From positions 1,426,001 through 1,490,000 of the forward strand of contig OY762063.1 in the NCBI GenBank assembly GCA_963665075.1: a stretch of 64,000 nucleotides of DNA. Direction: 5' to 3'. Of the stretch, positions 7,583 to 15,925 are shown one piece after another. The stretch is from JAPULR01 sp963665075 (GTDB lineage Bacteria > Chloroflexota > Dehalococcoidia > Lucifugimonadales > GCA-2712585). The position numbers were made by a program, and so were the translations under genes. The notes beneath the pieces were generated by a model that saw only the letters and a list, made by a program, of their open reading frames with translations, had not been told where the DNA came from and did no database searches. How positions within the stretch are numbered: the stretch's first letter is position 1; each line of letters begins with the position of its first letter.

Positions 7583-8305
7583 ACTCAAATCAACCCCGTC
7601 GTCATCCAGTTTTCCTTCCCATCATTCGAAGATCCCCCCCGCCATTCCGAGAGCCACCCCCGTCATTCCAAGAGCCTCCCCCGTCATTCCGAGAGCCTCC
7701 CCCGTCATTCCGGCGAAAGCCGGAATCCAGTCTCCCCTCCACCTCTCGCACCCCATGTCATCCTGAGGCTCCGCGAAGAATCTCCTCCTCCTTCTCCACA
7801 ATCAAACGATGATACGCATTCTAAGTCTGCCCGCAAAACCAGTCAACCACCCCCCTCTTATCCCTTCCCCCATACAACCTCCGTCATTCCCGCGAAGGCG
7901 GGAATCCATCTTCTCCCTTCTCCCTTGAGGGAGAAGGTTAGAGCCTGCCCTCGCGAAAGCGGGGGATGAGGGTGATTACCCCCAACTGCCAACCCCCCCT
8001 TGCCACAAACCCCCAACTCTGCTACCATCTCTCTATGAAACATACATACGAACTCCCCAACTTCACAGGAGGTTCCACCAAACCCAATCCCCCTTCCGGT
8101 AAAAGCCCCCATTCGTTCTTACCACAACATATAACGAATGCCGAATTTCCCCCCAATCAGCTATGAAAACCCCCTTCGTATCCCACCACAGAAAAAAAGG
8201 AAGCCAAACGAAACGAATCACCTCTACTACAACAAGCCCACTCCCCCCAGCCCCCCATTCCGTGTATATTATGAACGCCCCCACCCCAAACGGAGACGCC
8301 CGCCC
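7583..8305. repeat. Intergenic block of repeats, then a conserved leader element
   Basis: There is no supportable gene. Partial palindromes CATTCC-GAGAGCC repeat at 7643, 7664, 7685 and 7706 (21-bp period) and end in a full CCGG-type palindrome. About 7755-7785 holds a CATCCTGAGG...GAAGAATCTC element. 7886-7905 is another full palindrome and about 7915-7985 a CTCCCTTGAGGGAGAAGG element. The leader element described separately occupies 8098-8236, and a TATATT -10-like box lies at 8265-8270. Confidence 0.75.
8098..8236 (+). promoter_or_regulatory. Conserved leader element, copy 1
   Basis: This segment recurs in the same gene-relative orientation upstream of the SDR at 44444-45208 (copy 2, 45283-45419). 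Shared blocks are GGTAAAAGCCCCC, the stem CATTCGTT/AACGAATG (8110-8117 and 8133-8140) with a 15-nt loop CTTACCACAACA..., CGAATTTCCCCCCAATCAGC, TATGAAAAC, TTCGTATCCCACCA, an A-tract, ACGAAT and CCTCTAC..ACAACA. It lies about 70 nt before the likely GTG start of the hydrolase. It may be an operator region or a structured leader RNA. Confidence 0.7.
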
Positions 8306-9235
8306 GTGCAAAACCCACCAACCCATCAGGAAGAACCGAAGGGACTCACCCTCTACGAAGCCGCCCGCCGCTTCAACGTACCCTTCCAATCCGAAGCCCT
8401 CCCCGCCGACCGCCACGTCCAGGCCAACGGCCTCCGCTTCCACTACCTCGAATGGGGCAGCCGACGAAACCCAACTCTGCTCATGCTCCACGGCATCTGC
8501 CAGCAGTGCCACAGCTGGGATTTCATCTCCCTCGCCCTCGCCCATAAATGCCACGTCATCGCCCTGGACGCCCGCGGACACGGCGACACCCAATGGCCCC
8601 CCGACGCCGACTACTCCCTCGACGCCCACCAGCAAGACCTTGACGCCGTCGCCGACGCCCTGGAACTGCGAAACTTCATCGTCGTCGGCCACTCGATGGG
8701 CGGACGAAACGGCTACGTCTTCGCCTCCCGCCGTCCCGACATCGTTCGCGGCCTGGTCATCGTAGACACCGGCCCCGGACAAGTCGCCGCCGGCAGCCGA
8801 CGCATCCGCAACTTCATCTCCCTCCCCGACCGGCTCAACAGCTACGAGGAATTCGTCGAAAGAGTAATGGACTACACCGGACGTCCCGCCTGGCTCGTCC
8901 ACGGCAGCCTCCAACACACCATCCGCCAAATGCCCGACGGCAAATGGACGTGGAAATACGACGCCGCCATCAGAAGCCCCGACTTCCACCCCCAAAGCTG
9001 GCCCTCCGAGACCCTATGGAAATGCCTTAAAGACTTGCAATGTCCCACCCTGGTCGTCCGCGGCGCAAACACCGACGTGCACTCCCAGGAAGTCTTCCAG
9101 CGAATGCAACGTGTAATCCCCCAATGCCAGTCCGCAACCGTAGAAAAAGCGGGACACCTCGTCCCCGGCGACAACCCCCGCGGCTTCCTCGAAGCGCTGC
9201 ATCCCTTCCTCGCCTCCCTGACCACCCCACCCTAA
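8306..9235 (+). CDS. Alpha/beta fold hydrolase
   Basis: A 309-aa alpha/beta hydrolase. The oxyanion segment LLMLHGICQQCHSWD, the nucleophile elbow VVGHSMGGRNG and the C-terminal KAGHLVPGDNP supply the Ser-Asp-His triad, and the cap domain lies between. The GTG at 8306 was chosen because the longer in-frame reading from 8138 runs through the repeated leader element and a proline-rich stretch that is not protein-like. A TATATT box at 8265-8270 would place the transcript start just before it. The substrate is unknown. It shares its upstream element with an SDR gene 36 kb away. Confidence 0.75.
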   Translation: MQNPPTHQEEPKGLTLYEAARRFNVPFQSEALPADRHVQANGLRFHYLEWGSRRNPTLLMLHGICQQCHSWDFISLALAHKCHVIALDARGHGDTQWPPDADYSLDAHQQDLDAVADALELRNFIVVGHSMGGRNGYVFASRRPDIVRGLVIVDTGPGQVAAGSRRIRNFISLPDRLNSYEEFVERVMDYTGRPAWLVHGSLQHTIRQMPDGKWTWKYDAAIRSPDFHPQSWPSETLWKCLKDLQCPTLVVRGANTDVHSQEVFQRMQRVIPQCQSATVEKAGHLVPGDNPRGFLEALHPFLASLTTPP

Positions 9236-9256
9236 CCCCCTCCCCAAAAAACCGTC

Positions 9257-9450
9257 ATTCCCGCGCAGGCGGGAATCCAGCCCCCTCTTATCCCTTCCCC
9301 CTACGACCCACATCGTCATTCCCGCGCAGGCGGGAATCCAGTCCCCTCTTATCCCTTCTCCCTACGACCCACATCGTCATTCCCGCGCAGGCGGGAATCC
9401 AGTCCCCTCTTCCCCTCCTCTCCCTTGAGGGAGAGGATCAAGGTGAGGGT
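9257..9450. repeat. Three palindromes at 61-bp spacing plus TTGAGGGAGAGG repeat
   Basis: Palindromes start at 9257, 9318 and 9379, exactly 61 bp apart, with spacers of the CCCTCTTATCCCTTC type. A CTCCCTTGAGGGAGAGG...GGTGAGGGTG element follows at about 9419-9450. Confidence 0.85.
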
Positions 9451-9487
9451 GTATCCCCCCAACACACAAACTGCATAGAAAGAAAAG

Positions 9488-9563
9488 TGCCCCCAAAGGG
9501 ATTCGAACCCTTGATTTCCAGCTTGAAAGGCTGGCGTCCTGGGCCAGACTAGACGATGGGGGC
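9488..9563 (-). tRNA. tRNA-Glu (UUC)
   Basis: The reverse strand reads GCCCCCATCGTCTAG... with acceptor arm GCCCCCA/TGGGGGC. The anticodon stem CCAGC/GCTGG encloses the loop CTTTCAA (anticodon UUC), and the T arm contains GGTTCGAATCC. Discriminator base A; the CCA end is not encoded. A U-rich run (TTTTCTTTCT) follows the 3' end and may terminate transcription. Confidence 0.95.
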
Positions 9564-9577
9564 ATCCAACCCATCTA

Positions 9578-9583
9578 GTATAA
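9578..9583 (-). promoter_or_regulatory. -10 box of tRNA-Glu
   Basis: TATACT on the minus strand, about 15 nt before the tRNA 5' end and downstream of the radA stop region. No good -35 match is visible. Confidence 0.5.
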
Positions 9584-9610
9584 AATGAACACCCCTCCCT
9601 TTGCCAGTGC

Positions 9611-11044
9611 CTACACCCCCACGTCGGCGGCCGCTTCCAGCCCCAACGGGTCGGCGTCCGCGTCAATGTTCCGCGACAATCCCCGCCCCAGCGCCTGCCC
9701 CACCGTCGGCGCGTACACTATCTTCAACCCCGGAATCTCAGGCAGCTTGCCCCCCAGCGAGGCCGGAACCAGCCCCGTCCTGAACCCCAGCCGCGCCGCC
9801 TCCGCCAGCCGCCGGTCCGTCTGCGGCGCCGATCGCAGCTCACCGCTCAGCCCCACCTCTCCCACCGCCACCAGCCCCGGCTTCACCGGCTGGTTGCGGA
9901 AGCTGGACGCCAACGCCAACGCCAACGCCAAGTCCGCCGCCGGCTCCGACACCCGCAGCCCCCCCGCCACGCTCACAATCACGTCCTGGTTCGCCAACGC
10001 CACCCGCGCCCGCCTGCCCAGCACCGCCGCCACCATTATCATCCGGTGGAAGTCCATCCCGTTGGCCGTCCGGCGCGGCACGGGCTGCATCGAAAGCGAC
10101 GTCAAAGCCTGAATCTCCACCAGCATCGGCCGGCTCCCCTCCATAATCGGCGCGATTGCCGACCCCACCGTCCCCTCCAACCGCTCCCCCAACAACGCCT
10201 CCGACGGGTCCAACACCTCTTCCAACCCGCCGCCCGTCATCTCAAACATCGCCACCTCGTGGGTCGAGCCGAACCGGTTCTTCACGCTCCGCAGCAGTCG
10301 ATGCGCCCCCAGACTCTCCCCCTCCAGGTACAAAACCGCGTCCACCATGTGCTCCAGCACCCGCGGCCCCGCCACGCTCCCGTCCTTCGTCACGTGCCCC
10401 GCCAGCAGCGCCGGCGCCCTCTGCCCCTTCGCCCACTGCATCAGTTGCAGCGCGCAGTCCCGCACTTGGGAAGGACTGCCCGGACTGGAAGAAGCCTCCG
10501 CGCTGGATAGCGTCTGGATGGAATCGACGACTACCAGTCCAGGCCGCGCTTCCTCCAGCCGCTCGACAATCTCTTCCACCGCCGTTTCCGATAGAAGGAA
10601 GACGTCGTTTCCTTTCAGCCCAAGCCGTTGGGCGCGCAGCTTTATCTGCTGCTCCGACTCCTCCCCCGAAACGTACAGCGTCTTCACCCCGTCGGCGGCC
10701 ACGGCTTCCGCGATTTGCAGCAGCAGCGTAGACTTCCCCACCCCCGGCTCTCCCGCGAAAAGCGTCAGCGACCCCGGCACCAGCCCACCTCCCAACACCC
10801 TGTCCATCTCCCCGCATCCCGTTGTGATGCGCGGCTCCGCCTCCGGATTCACCCGCGCCAATTCTACGGGTTCGCTGACTCCTTGAGGATTCCACCGCCC
10901 CTTTCGACTCGACGCCTTCTGCGTCGGCGCCTCCACCAGCGGCGTCCGCGACCCGCACCCCGAACAGAACCCCATCCAACGGGCGCTTTCCTGCCCGCAA
11001 TGCTGGCAGAAGAACAGACTTCGCTTGCTCGCCTTCTTGGCCAG
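9611..11044 (-). CDS. radA: DNA repair protein RadA (Sms), probable CTG start
   Basis: RadA, a RecA-like branch-migration ATPase acting in recombinational repair. Walker A is GEPGVGKST, followed by YVSGEESEQQIKLRA and the RadA-specific KNRFG motif (SVKNRFGSTHE). The C-terminal Lon-like domain includes PVKPGLVAVGEVGLSGELR. From the internal ATG at 10975 the protein would lack half of its C4 zinc finger. In-frame codons upstream encode FFCQHCGQESARW, completing CxxC...CxxC. The only sensible start is CTG at 11044, 7 nt after AAGGAGG. That gives 477 aa, a normal RadA architecture. Confidence 0.9.
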   Translation of the reverse strand: MAKKASKRSLFFCQHCGQESARWMGFCSGCGSRTPLVEAPTQKASSRKGRWNPQGVSEPVELARVNPEAEPRITTGCGEMDRVLGGGLVPGSLTLFAGEPGVGKSTLLLQIAEAVAADGVKTLYVSGEESEQQIKLRAQRLGLKGNDVFLLSETAVEEIVERLEEARPGLVVVDSIQTLSSAEASSSPGSPSQVRDCALQLMQWAKGQRAPALLAGHVTKDGSVAGPRVLEHMVDAVLYLEGESLGAHRLLRSVKNRFGSTHEVAMFEMTGGGLEEVLDPSEALLGERLEGTVGSAIAPIMEGSRPMLVEIQALTSLSMQPVPRRTANGMDFHRMIMVAAVLGRRARVALANQDVIVSVAGGLRVSEPAADLALALALASSFRNQPVKPGLVAVGEVGLSGELRSAPQTDRRLAEAARLGFRTGLVPASLGGKLPEIPGLKIVYAPTVGQALGRGLSRNIDADADPLGLEAAADVGV

Positions 11045-11170
11045 GGCTTTTCCTCCTTAGTACGACTTTGACGAAGAATATCCGTCACGTCGTCAACGAT
11101 CGATACCGTCTTGGGATTATAGCAGAGGGCGCAGACGGGGGAGCGGCCCCTGCCTGCTTTTTTGTTGGGA

Positions 11171-12475
11171 CTAGGCTGATGCGGAGGATGGGACGTCGGG
11201 ATGTTTCGGCCTCCGCGTCCCCAGAATCACCATCGCCGCCAATACGTACAGCCCAATCAGAATCCACCAGACCGGCATATAGCTGTCGCCGAAGTCATAG
11301 ATGTATCCCGCGATGGGCGCGCCCGCCCCGGAAGTCACCAGCGTCGCCGGCAGGACGATCCCCCGAATCGTCCCCAGAAACGCCCGCCCGTAGTATTCCG
11401 CCCACACGTAGGTGGTCACAATCATGTTGGCCCCGACGGATATGCCGAACAGGATGACCGACGCGAACAGGAAGAAGGGATGAAAGGTGACGAACATCAG
11501 CCCCACCGCTGCCGCGAACCCCAGACTGGAGATAGCCCCCACGTACCGAATCGGAAATCGCTCCACCAGAAAGCCCGTAGCCAGCGCCATGAAGGCGGCC
11601 CCCGCCGCGTCGGCGGAGAACGCGATGGACACCAGCCCCGCGTCGAAGCCCTGCTCCACCCAGTAGGGCAGCCGGTGAATGCTGCCCCCTCCGGCGGCCA
11701 GCCCCAGCACTCCGAAGAACACGATCAGCCGCCAGAAAGTCCTCGTCCTCATCGCCTGGCCCGCCGTCCACTGGGCCTCGTCCCTCAGTGGCTCCCTCTG
11801 CGGGTTTCGCGCCTTCCGCGCCCCGCCGTCCGGCAGCAGCCCCAAGTCCTCCGGCTGCTTCCGCAGGAATATCAACGCCAACGGCAGCGTCAGCGCCATG
11901 CTTATCAACGCGAGCATCAGCCACGCGTGCCGCCAGCCCCCGCCGTCGATGAATAGCTGCGTGATGGGCATGAACGCGATGCCACCCATCCCCAACCCCG
12001 TCGTCGCGATAGCCAACGCCCGCCCCCGATGCCTGACGAACCACTTCGCCACCGGCACGGAAGTCAGCAATCCCCCCGGAGCCGACAACCCGATGAACCC
12101 CATCAGCGTGAACAGCCCAAGAAACTGCCACGAGTTTTGCACGAAGAACAGCCCTATCATGCACGCCCCGGTGGTTATCGACGCCACGGCAATCAGCAGC
12201 CGCGCGCCATGACGGTCCAGCAGACGCCCCAGGATGAACCCCGAAACGCCCCCCGCAAGCATCCGCGTCGTCTGCGACCACCCGATGAACCCCCGCGACA
12301 TCTCCAGATCCTCCCCCATCGGTATCACGAACAGCCCGAAATTCAGCGTCCCCGTCGCCATCGTCGCGAAATTCACCAGAAACAGCGTGACGACAATCAC
12401 CCACCCGTAGAAAAACGGCCACCCCGCGGGGTCGCGCAACCGCCTCGCCCACGCAAACAAGAAAGGCCTATCCAT
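11171..12475 (-). CDS. MFS transporter
   Basis: Major facilitator superfamily permease of 434 aa with about 12 hydrophobic segments. FFYGWVIVVTLFLVNF forms TM1, and LLDRHGARLLI is the conserved loop 2-3 motif. The two halves are linked by a polar loop near residues 205-225 (RKQPEDLGLLPDGGARKARN). It resembles the monocarboxylate / oxalate-formate-antiporter-like branch; the substrate is unknown. The ATG at 12475 follows GAAGGAAGGG at good spacing; an ATG at 12496 is an alternative. The chosen start codon lies in the loop of a strong hairpin (12465-12486). Confidence 0.85.
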   Translation of the reverse strand: MDRPFLFAWARRLRDPAGWPFFYGWVIVVTLFLVNFATMATGTLNFGLFVIPMGEDLEMSRGFIGWSQTTRMLAGGVSGFILGRLLDRHGARLLIAVASITTGACMIGLFFVQNSWQFLGLFTLMGFIGLSAPGGLLTSVPVAKWFVRHRGRALAIATTGLGMGGIAFMPITQLFIDGGGWRHAWLMLALISMALTLPLALIFLRKQPEDLGLLPDGGARKARNPQREPLRDEAQWTAGQAMRTRTFWRLIVFFGVLGLAAGGGSIHRLPYWVEQGFDAGLVSIAFSADAAGAAFMALATGFLVERFPIRYVGAISSLGFAAAVGLMFVTFHPFFLFASVILFGISVGANMIVTTYVWAEYYGRAFLGTIRGIVLPATLVTSGAGAPIAGYIYDFGDSYMPVWWILIGLYVLAAMVILGTRRPKHPDVPSSASA

Positions 12476-12486
12476 CCGGACAGGCC
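12456..12486 (-). terminator. Hairpin plus U-rich tract overlapping the MFS start codon
   Basis: On the minus strand GGCCTGTCC-GGAT-GGATAGGCC forms a 9-bp stem with one G-U pair and a 4-nt loop, followed by TTTCTTGT. It lies 41 nt past the clpC stop, where a terminator is expected. It also contains the permease start codon and abuts its ribosome binding site, so it could act as terminator, attenuator or translational lid. Confidence 0.5.
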
Positions 12487-12526
12487 CTTCCTTCATTGAC
12501 TGTAAGTTGTGCTTTGACGGCCGGCT

Positions 12527-15031
12527 CTAGGCGGCGGCGACGGCCTCGGCGACAGCCTCGGCCACGGCATTCACTTTCGCCTTCACCACGATTTCGCCGT
12601 CTTCCACGTCCACGTGCGCCACGTCCCCCTCGTTCAGGCGTCCGCCGAGTATCTCGTCCGCAAGCTGGTCTTCAATCACGTCCTGAATCAGGCGGCGCAG
12701 CGGACGGGCGCCGAAGTTCGGGTCGTAACCCTTCTCGGCCAGGTGCTCCTTCGCCTCCTCCGTCACCTCCATCAAGATGTGCTTGTCCTCCAGCTCCTTC
12801 GCCACGTCATTCAACTGAAGGCTGACGATGCTCAGGATGTGCTGCCGGCTGAGCGCGTGGAACACGATTGTGGAGTCTATCCGGTTCAGGAACTCCGGTC
12901 GGAAGAACCGCTTCACCTCCTCCAAAACCTTGTCCTTCATCCGCTGATACGCCTGCTCGTCCGTCTTCGCGTCGTCCGACTTCAGCGCGAACCCCACCGC
13001 GGTATCCCGCCGGATCAGGTCCGACCCCAGGTTGCTGGTCATCACGATTATGGCGTTGCGGAAGTCCACCCTCCGCCCCTTCGCGTCCGTCAGATGCCCG
13101 TCGTCGAATATCTGCAGAAGGGTGTTGAACACCTCCGGGTGGGCCTTCTCGATTTCGTCCAGCAGAATCGTGCAGTACGGCTTGCGATGGACGGCCTCCG
13201 TCAGCTGTCCGCCGTCTTCCGAGCCGATGTAGCCCGGGGGCGAGCCGATGAGCCGGGCCACGGTGTGCCGCTCCATGAACTCCGACATGTCCAGCCGGAT
13301 CATGGCGTCGTCGCTGCCGAACATGAAGTCCGACAGGGTGCGAACCAGTTCCGTCTTTCCGACTCCGGTGGGGCCCATGAAGAGGAAGACGCCCATCGGA
13401 CGGCGGGGGTCCTTGACCCCGGCCCGGGCGCGGCGGACGGCTTTCGAGATGTTCACGATGGCTTCGTCCTGGCCTATGATCCGCTTGTGCAGTTCGTCCT
13501 CCATGTGCAGCAGCCGCTGGGTCTCCTCCACCGCCAGCCTGGTGACGGGGATGCCCGTCCACATGCTGATTACCTCCGCCACGTCTTCCGGCGTGACCGT
13601 CGTTTCCGTCTGCTTCTGCGCGTCCTTCCAGTCCAAAGCCTGCTCCTGCAACTGCTCCGTAAGCCGCAACTCCCGGTCCCGCAGCTCCGCGGCGTACTGG
13701 AAATTCTCCCCGTCCATCGCGTCGTCCTTCTCCCGGCGGACGCTTCGCAGAATCCGTTGAGTGTCAGCGAGGGATAGCTGCGTGTCGGACAGCGACGTGG
13801 GTTGGCTGGTGACGCGGATTCGCACCCGGGAAGCCGCTTCGTCCATGACGTCTACCGCCTTGTCCGGCAAGAACCGGTCGGGGATGAACCGAGCCGCCAG
13901 GTTTGAGGCGCTCTCCAACGCTTCGTCATCTATCTTCAGATTGTGGTGCTCCTCGTACTTTCCGCGGAGAATCTTCAGTATCTCCGTCGTCTCGTCAACA
14001 CTGGGCTCGTCCACCGGCACGGGCTGGAACCGACGCTCCAACGCCGAGTCCCTTTCCACGTACTTCCGGTAATCGTTGGGCGTGGTGGAGCCGATGACCT
14101 GAATCTCCCCCCTCTGCAGGGAAGGCTTCAGGATGTTGGCCGCGTCCACGGCTCCCTCGGCGGCGCCCGCTCCAACGATGGTGTGAATTTCGTCGATGAA
14201 GAGGACGCAGCTCTTGGAACCCCGCACCTCTTCGATTATCTTCTTCAATCGCTCCTCGAACTCGCCCCGGTACTTGGTGCCCGCCACCAGGTTGCCCAAT
14301 TCCAGGGTGAGAAGCCTCTTGCCCCGGAGGGTGTCCGGCACCGCTCCGTCGGACATGTGCTGCGCCAGCGATTCGATGATGGCGGTCTTGCCCACCCCTG
14401 GCTCGCCCACGAGCACCGGGTTGTTCTTCGTGCGACGACTCAATATCTGAATTATCCGCTCCCGCTCCGTCTTCCGCCCCACAACCGGGTCCAGCGCCCC
14501 TTCCCGCGCCGCCTTCGTCAAGTCAATCCCCATCTGGTCCAGCGTAGGCGTCCGTTGCGTCCCCCGGCCCTGCGCAGCGGCGGGCACGCTCTCGCTCAGA
14601 ACCCGCTGCGTCTCCGTCCGCACCTTGTCCAGCGTCACCCCAAGACTCTCCAACACGCCGGAAGCGACCCCTTCGCCTTCCCTCAACAGTCCGGCCAGCA
14701 GATGCTCCGTGCCGATGTAGGAGTGGTTGGCCCTGCGCGCTTCGTCCACGGCCAGCTCGATGACCTTCTTCGCTCTCGGAGTCAATCCGATTTCGCCCGT
14801 CACCGACTTTTCGCCCCGGCCGATGATGAACTCCACGGCGGCGCGCACCTTCTCCAGGTCGATGCCCATATTGGCGAGCACCCTCGCCACCACCCCTTCC
14901 GTCTCACCCACAAGGCCAAGCAGAATATGCTCCGTCCCGATGTAGTTGTGGTTGAATCTCTGGGCCTCGGCCTGGGCCAAGGTCAGAACCCGGCGTGCTC
15001 TCTCTGAGAACTTTTCATATCTACTGGACAT
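12527..15031 (-). CDS. clpC: ATP-dependent Clp protease ATP-binding subunit ClpC
   Basis: An 834-aa Hsp100 AAA+ unfoldase that feeds substrates to ClpP. Two Clp-N repeats lie in residues 1-145 (YIGTEHILLGL and YIGTEHLLAGLL). AAA-1 has GEPGVGKTA near 210 and VLFIDEIHTIVGAG. A UVR-type linker around 425-460 (FQYAAELRDRELRL) is the ClpC hallmark. AAA-2 has GPTGVGKTE near 555 and CTILLDEIEKAHPEV, then the D2-small domain with NFGARPLRRLIQ. The C-terminus is Ala/Val-rich. No mcsA/mcsB/ctsR operon precedes it; the gene is led by its own promoter next to 5S rRNA. Confidence 0.95.
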   Translation of the reverse strand: MSSRYEKFSERARRVLTLAQAEAQRFNHNYIGTEHILLGLVGETEGVVARVLANMGIDLEKVRAAVEFIIGRGEKSVTGEIGLTPRAKKVIELAVDEARRANHSYIGTEHLLAGLLREGEGVASGVLESLGVTLDKVRTETQRVLSESVPAAAQGRGTQRTPTLDQMGIDLTKAAREGALDPVVGRKTERERIIQILSRRTKNNPVLVGEPGVGKTAIIESLAQHMSDGAVPDTLRGKRLLTLELGNLVAGTKYRGEFEERLKKIIEEVRGSKSCVLFIDEIHTIVGAGAAEGAVDAANILKPSLQRGEIQVIGSTTPNDYRKYVERDSALERRFQPVPVDEPSVDETTEILKILRGKYEEHHNLKIDDEALESASNLAARFIPDRFLPDKAVDVMDEAASRVRIRVTSQPTSLSDTQLSLADTQRILRSVRREKDDAMDGENFQYAAELRDRELRLTEQLQEQALDWKDAQKQTETTVTPEDVAEVISMWTGIPVTRLAVEETQRLLHMEDELHKRIIGQDEAIVNISKAVRRARAGVKDPRRPMGVFLFMGPTGVGKTELVRTLSDFMFGSDDAMIRLDMSEFMERHTVARLIGSPPGYIGSEDGGQLTEAVHRKPYCTILLDEIEKAHPEVFNTLLQIFDDGHLTDAKGRRVDFRNAIIVMTSNLGSDLIRRDTAVGFALKSDDAKTDEQAYQRMKDKVLEEVKRFFRPEFLNRIDSTIVFHALSRQHILSIVSLQLNDVAKELEDKHILMEVTEEAKEHLAEKGYDPNFGARPLRRLIQDVIEDQLADEILGGRLNEGDVAHVDVEDGEIVVKAKVNAVAEAVAEAVAAA

Positions 15032-15136
15032 TGGCTAATCCCTCAGCGATTGGATGGGTTGGGAGATGCTGTGTGAGTTCATGCTATCTGCGGCGTGGCA
15101 GCCTGAGAATCCCGGTGAACTGCTGCTTCAACCCCT

Positions 15137-15166
15137 ATAGTATAGGTTTGGAGGGCAAAGGCTGTA
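15137..15166 (-). promoter_or_regulatory. Probable clpC promoter
   Basis: The minus strand has TTTACA (15166-15161), an 18-nt spacer and TATACT (15142-15137), giving a transcript that would start near 15130 with a leader of about 100 nt before the clpC ATG. No CIRCE element or CtsR-like heptad repeat is seen. Confidence 0.55.
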
Positions 15167-15292
15167 AAGGCATGGCGTCGGGGCTTGTGGCTAGTTTGAA
15201 GACAACCGGGTTGGTGGGAATTGCCGCCGGAATCCTTGGCTTGGAGTGAAGCCGATGGGGTTCGCGAGGAACCCCACGCGTCACTTGTAAAT

Positions 15293-15410
15293 CCCTGGCA
15301 GTGGCTTATTTTCCCACCCTGTTGCCAGGGCAGTATCGTCAGCGCTGGGGCGTGTCACTTCCGTGTTCGGGATGGGAACGGGTGGGTCCACCCCGCTCTA
15401 ACCACCAAGG
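15293..15410 (-). rRNA. rrf: 5S ribosomal RNA
   Basis: The minus strand carries the hallmark CCCGTTCCCATCCCGAACAC and GGAAGTGA. The terminal stem CCTTGGTGG pairs with CCACTGCCAGGG, for a total of about 118 nt. No 16S or 23S sequence lies on either side (clpC downstream, repeats and degV upstream), so this copy is unlinked. A hairpin TGGGGTTC/GAACCCCA follows at about 15256-15276, without a clear U-tract. Confidence 0.95.
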
Positions 15411-15422
15411 AATACTCCAATA

Positions 15423-15451
15423 ATTATGCTACAAATTTCACAAACCCGCAA
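15423..15451 (-). promoter_or_regulatory. Probable 5S rRNA promoter
   Basis: The minus strand has TTGCGG (15451-15446), a 17-nt spacer and CATAAT (15428-15423), ending about 12 nt before the 5S 5' end. Confidence 0.5.
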
Positions 15452-15539
15452 GGGGGATTGAACCCTCTTTCACCCTACCCTCCGACGGATGCCCTTGCAT
15501 AGCTCCCGCTCCCCCATCTTGCTCCCGCGAAAGCGGCAG

Positions 15540-15745
15540 CCCATCCCCCCGCTCACCCTGAGCTTGTCGAAGGGTTGAGCGTCCCCATCCGTCATTCCCA
15601 CCAACCATCCCGTCATTCCGGCGAAAGCCGGAATCCAGTCCCCCTCCCTTCCCCCTTGACGGGGGAAGGTTAGGATGGGGGTGAAGTCCTCCGCTCACCC
15701 TGATCCCGTCCTGAGCTTGTCGAAGGGCCTGTCGAAGGAATGGAG
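15540..15745. repeat. Repeat cluster upstream of 5S rRNA
   Basis: Contains CACCCTGAGCTTGTCGAAGGG copies at about 15549-15582 and 15691-15745, a CCGG-type palindrome at 15615-15634 and a CTTCCCCCTTGACGGGGGAAGG element at about 15650-15680. The interval 15452-15925 has no supportable gene. It ends in a low-complexity C-rich stretch (15770-15850). Confidence 0.75.
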
Positions 15746-15925
15746 GTGATTCCCATGTATCGGCGAACCGCCCGCCCCCTCTCCCACACATCGCCCCAAC
15801 CACAAACCCCACCTCACCCACAACCCTTCCGTACCCACCCGACACATCCCACATCCGGGTCCTAGTTTTCAAAACAAGTCCCCAAAAACCCCTCCGGGGC
15901 CTTGGCTTGCCGTGGGGCGAGGAGG

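Noticed and set aside
8138..8305. N-terminal extension of the alpha/beta hydrolase
   Set aside because: Proline-rich, runs through the leader element and a probable -10 box.
12614..13777. Plus-strand 387-aa ORF opposite clpC
   Set aside because: Arg/Leu/His-rich shadow of clpC codons with no domain.
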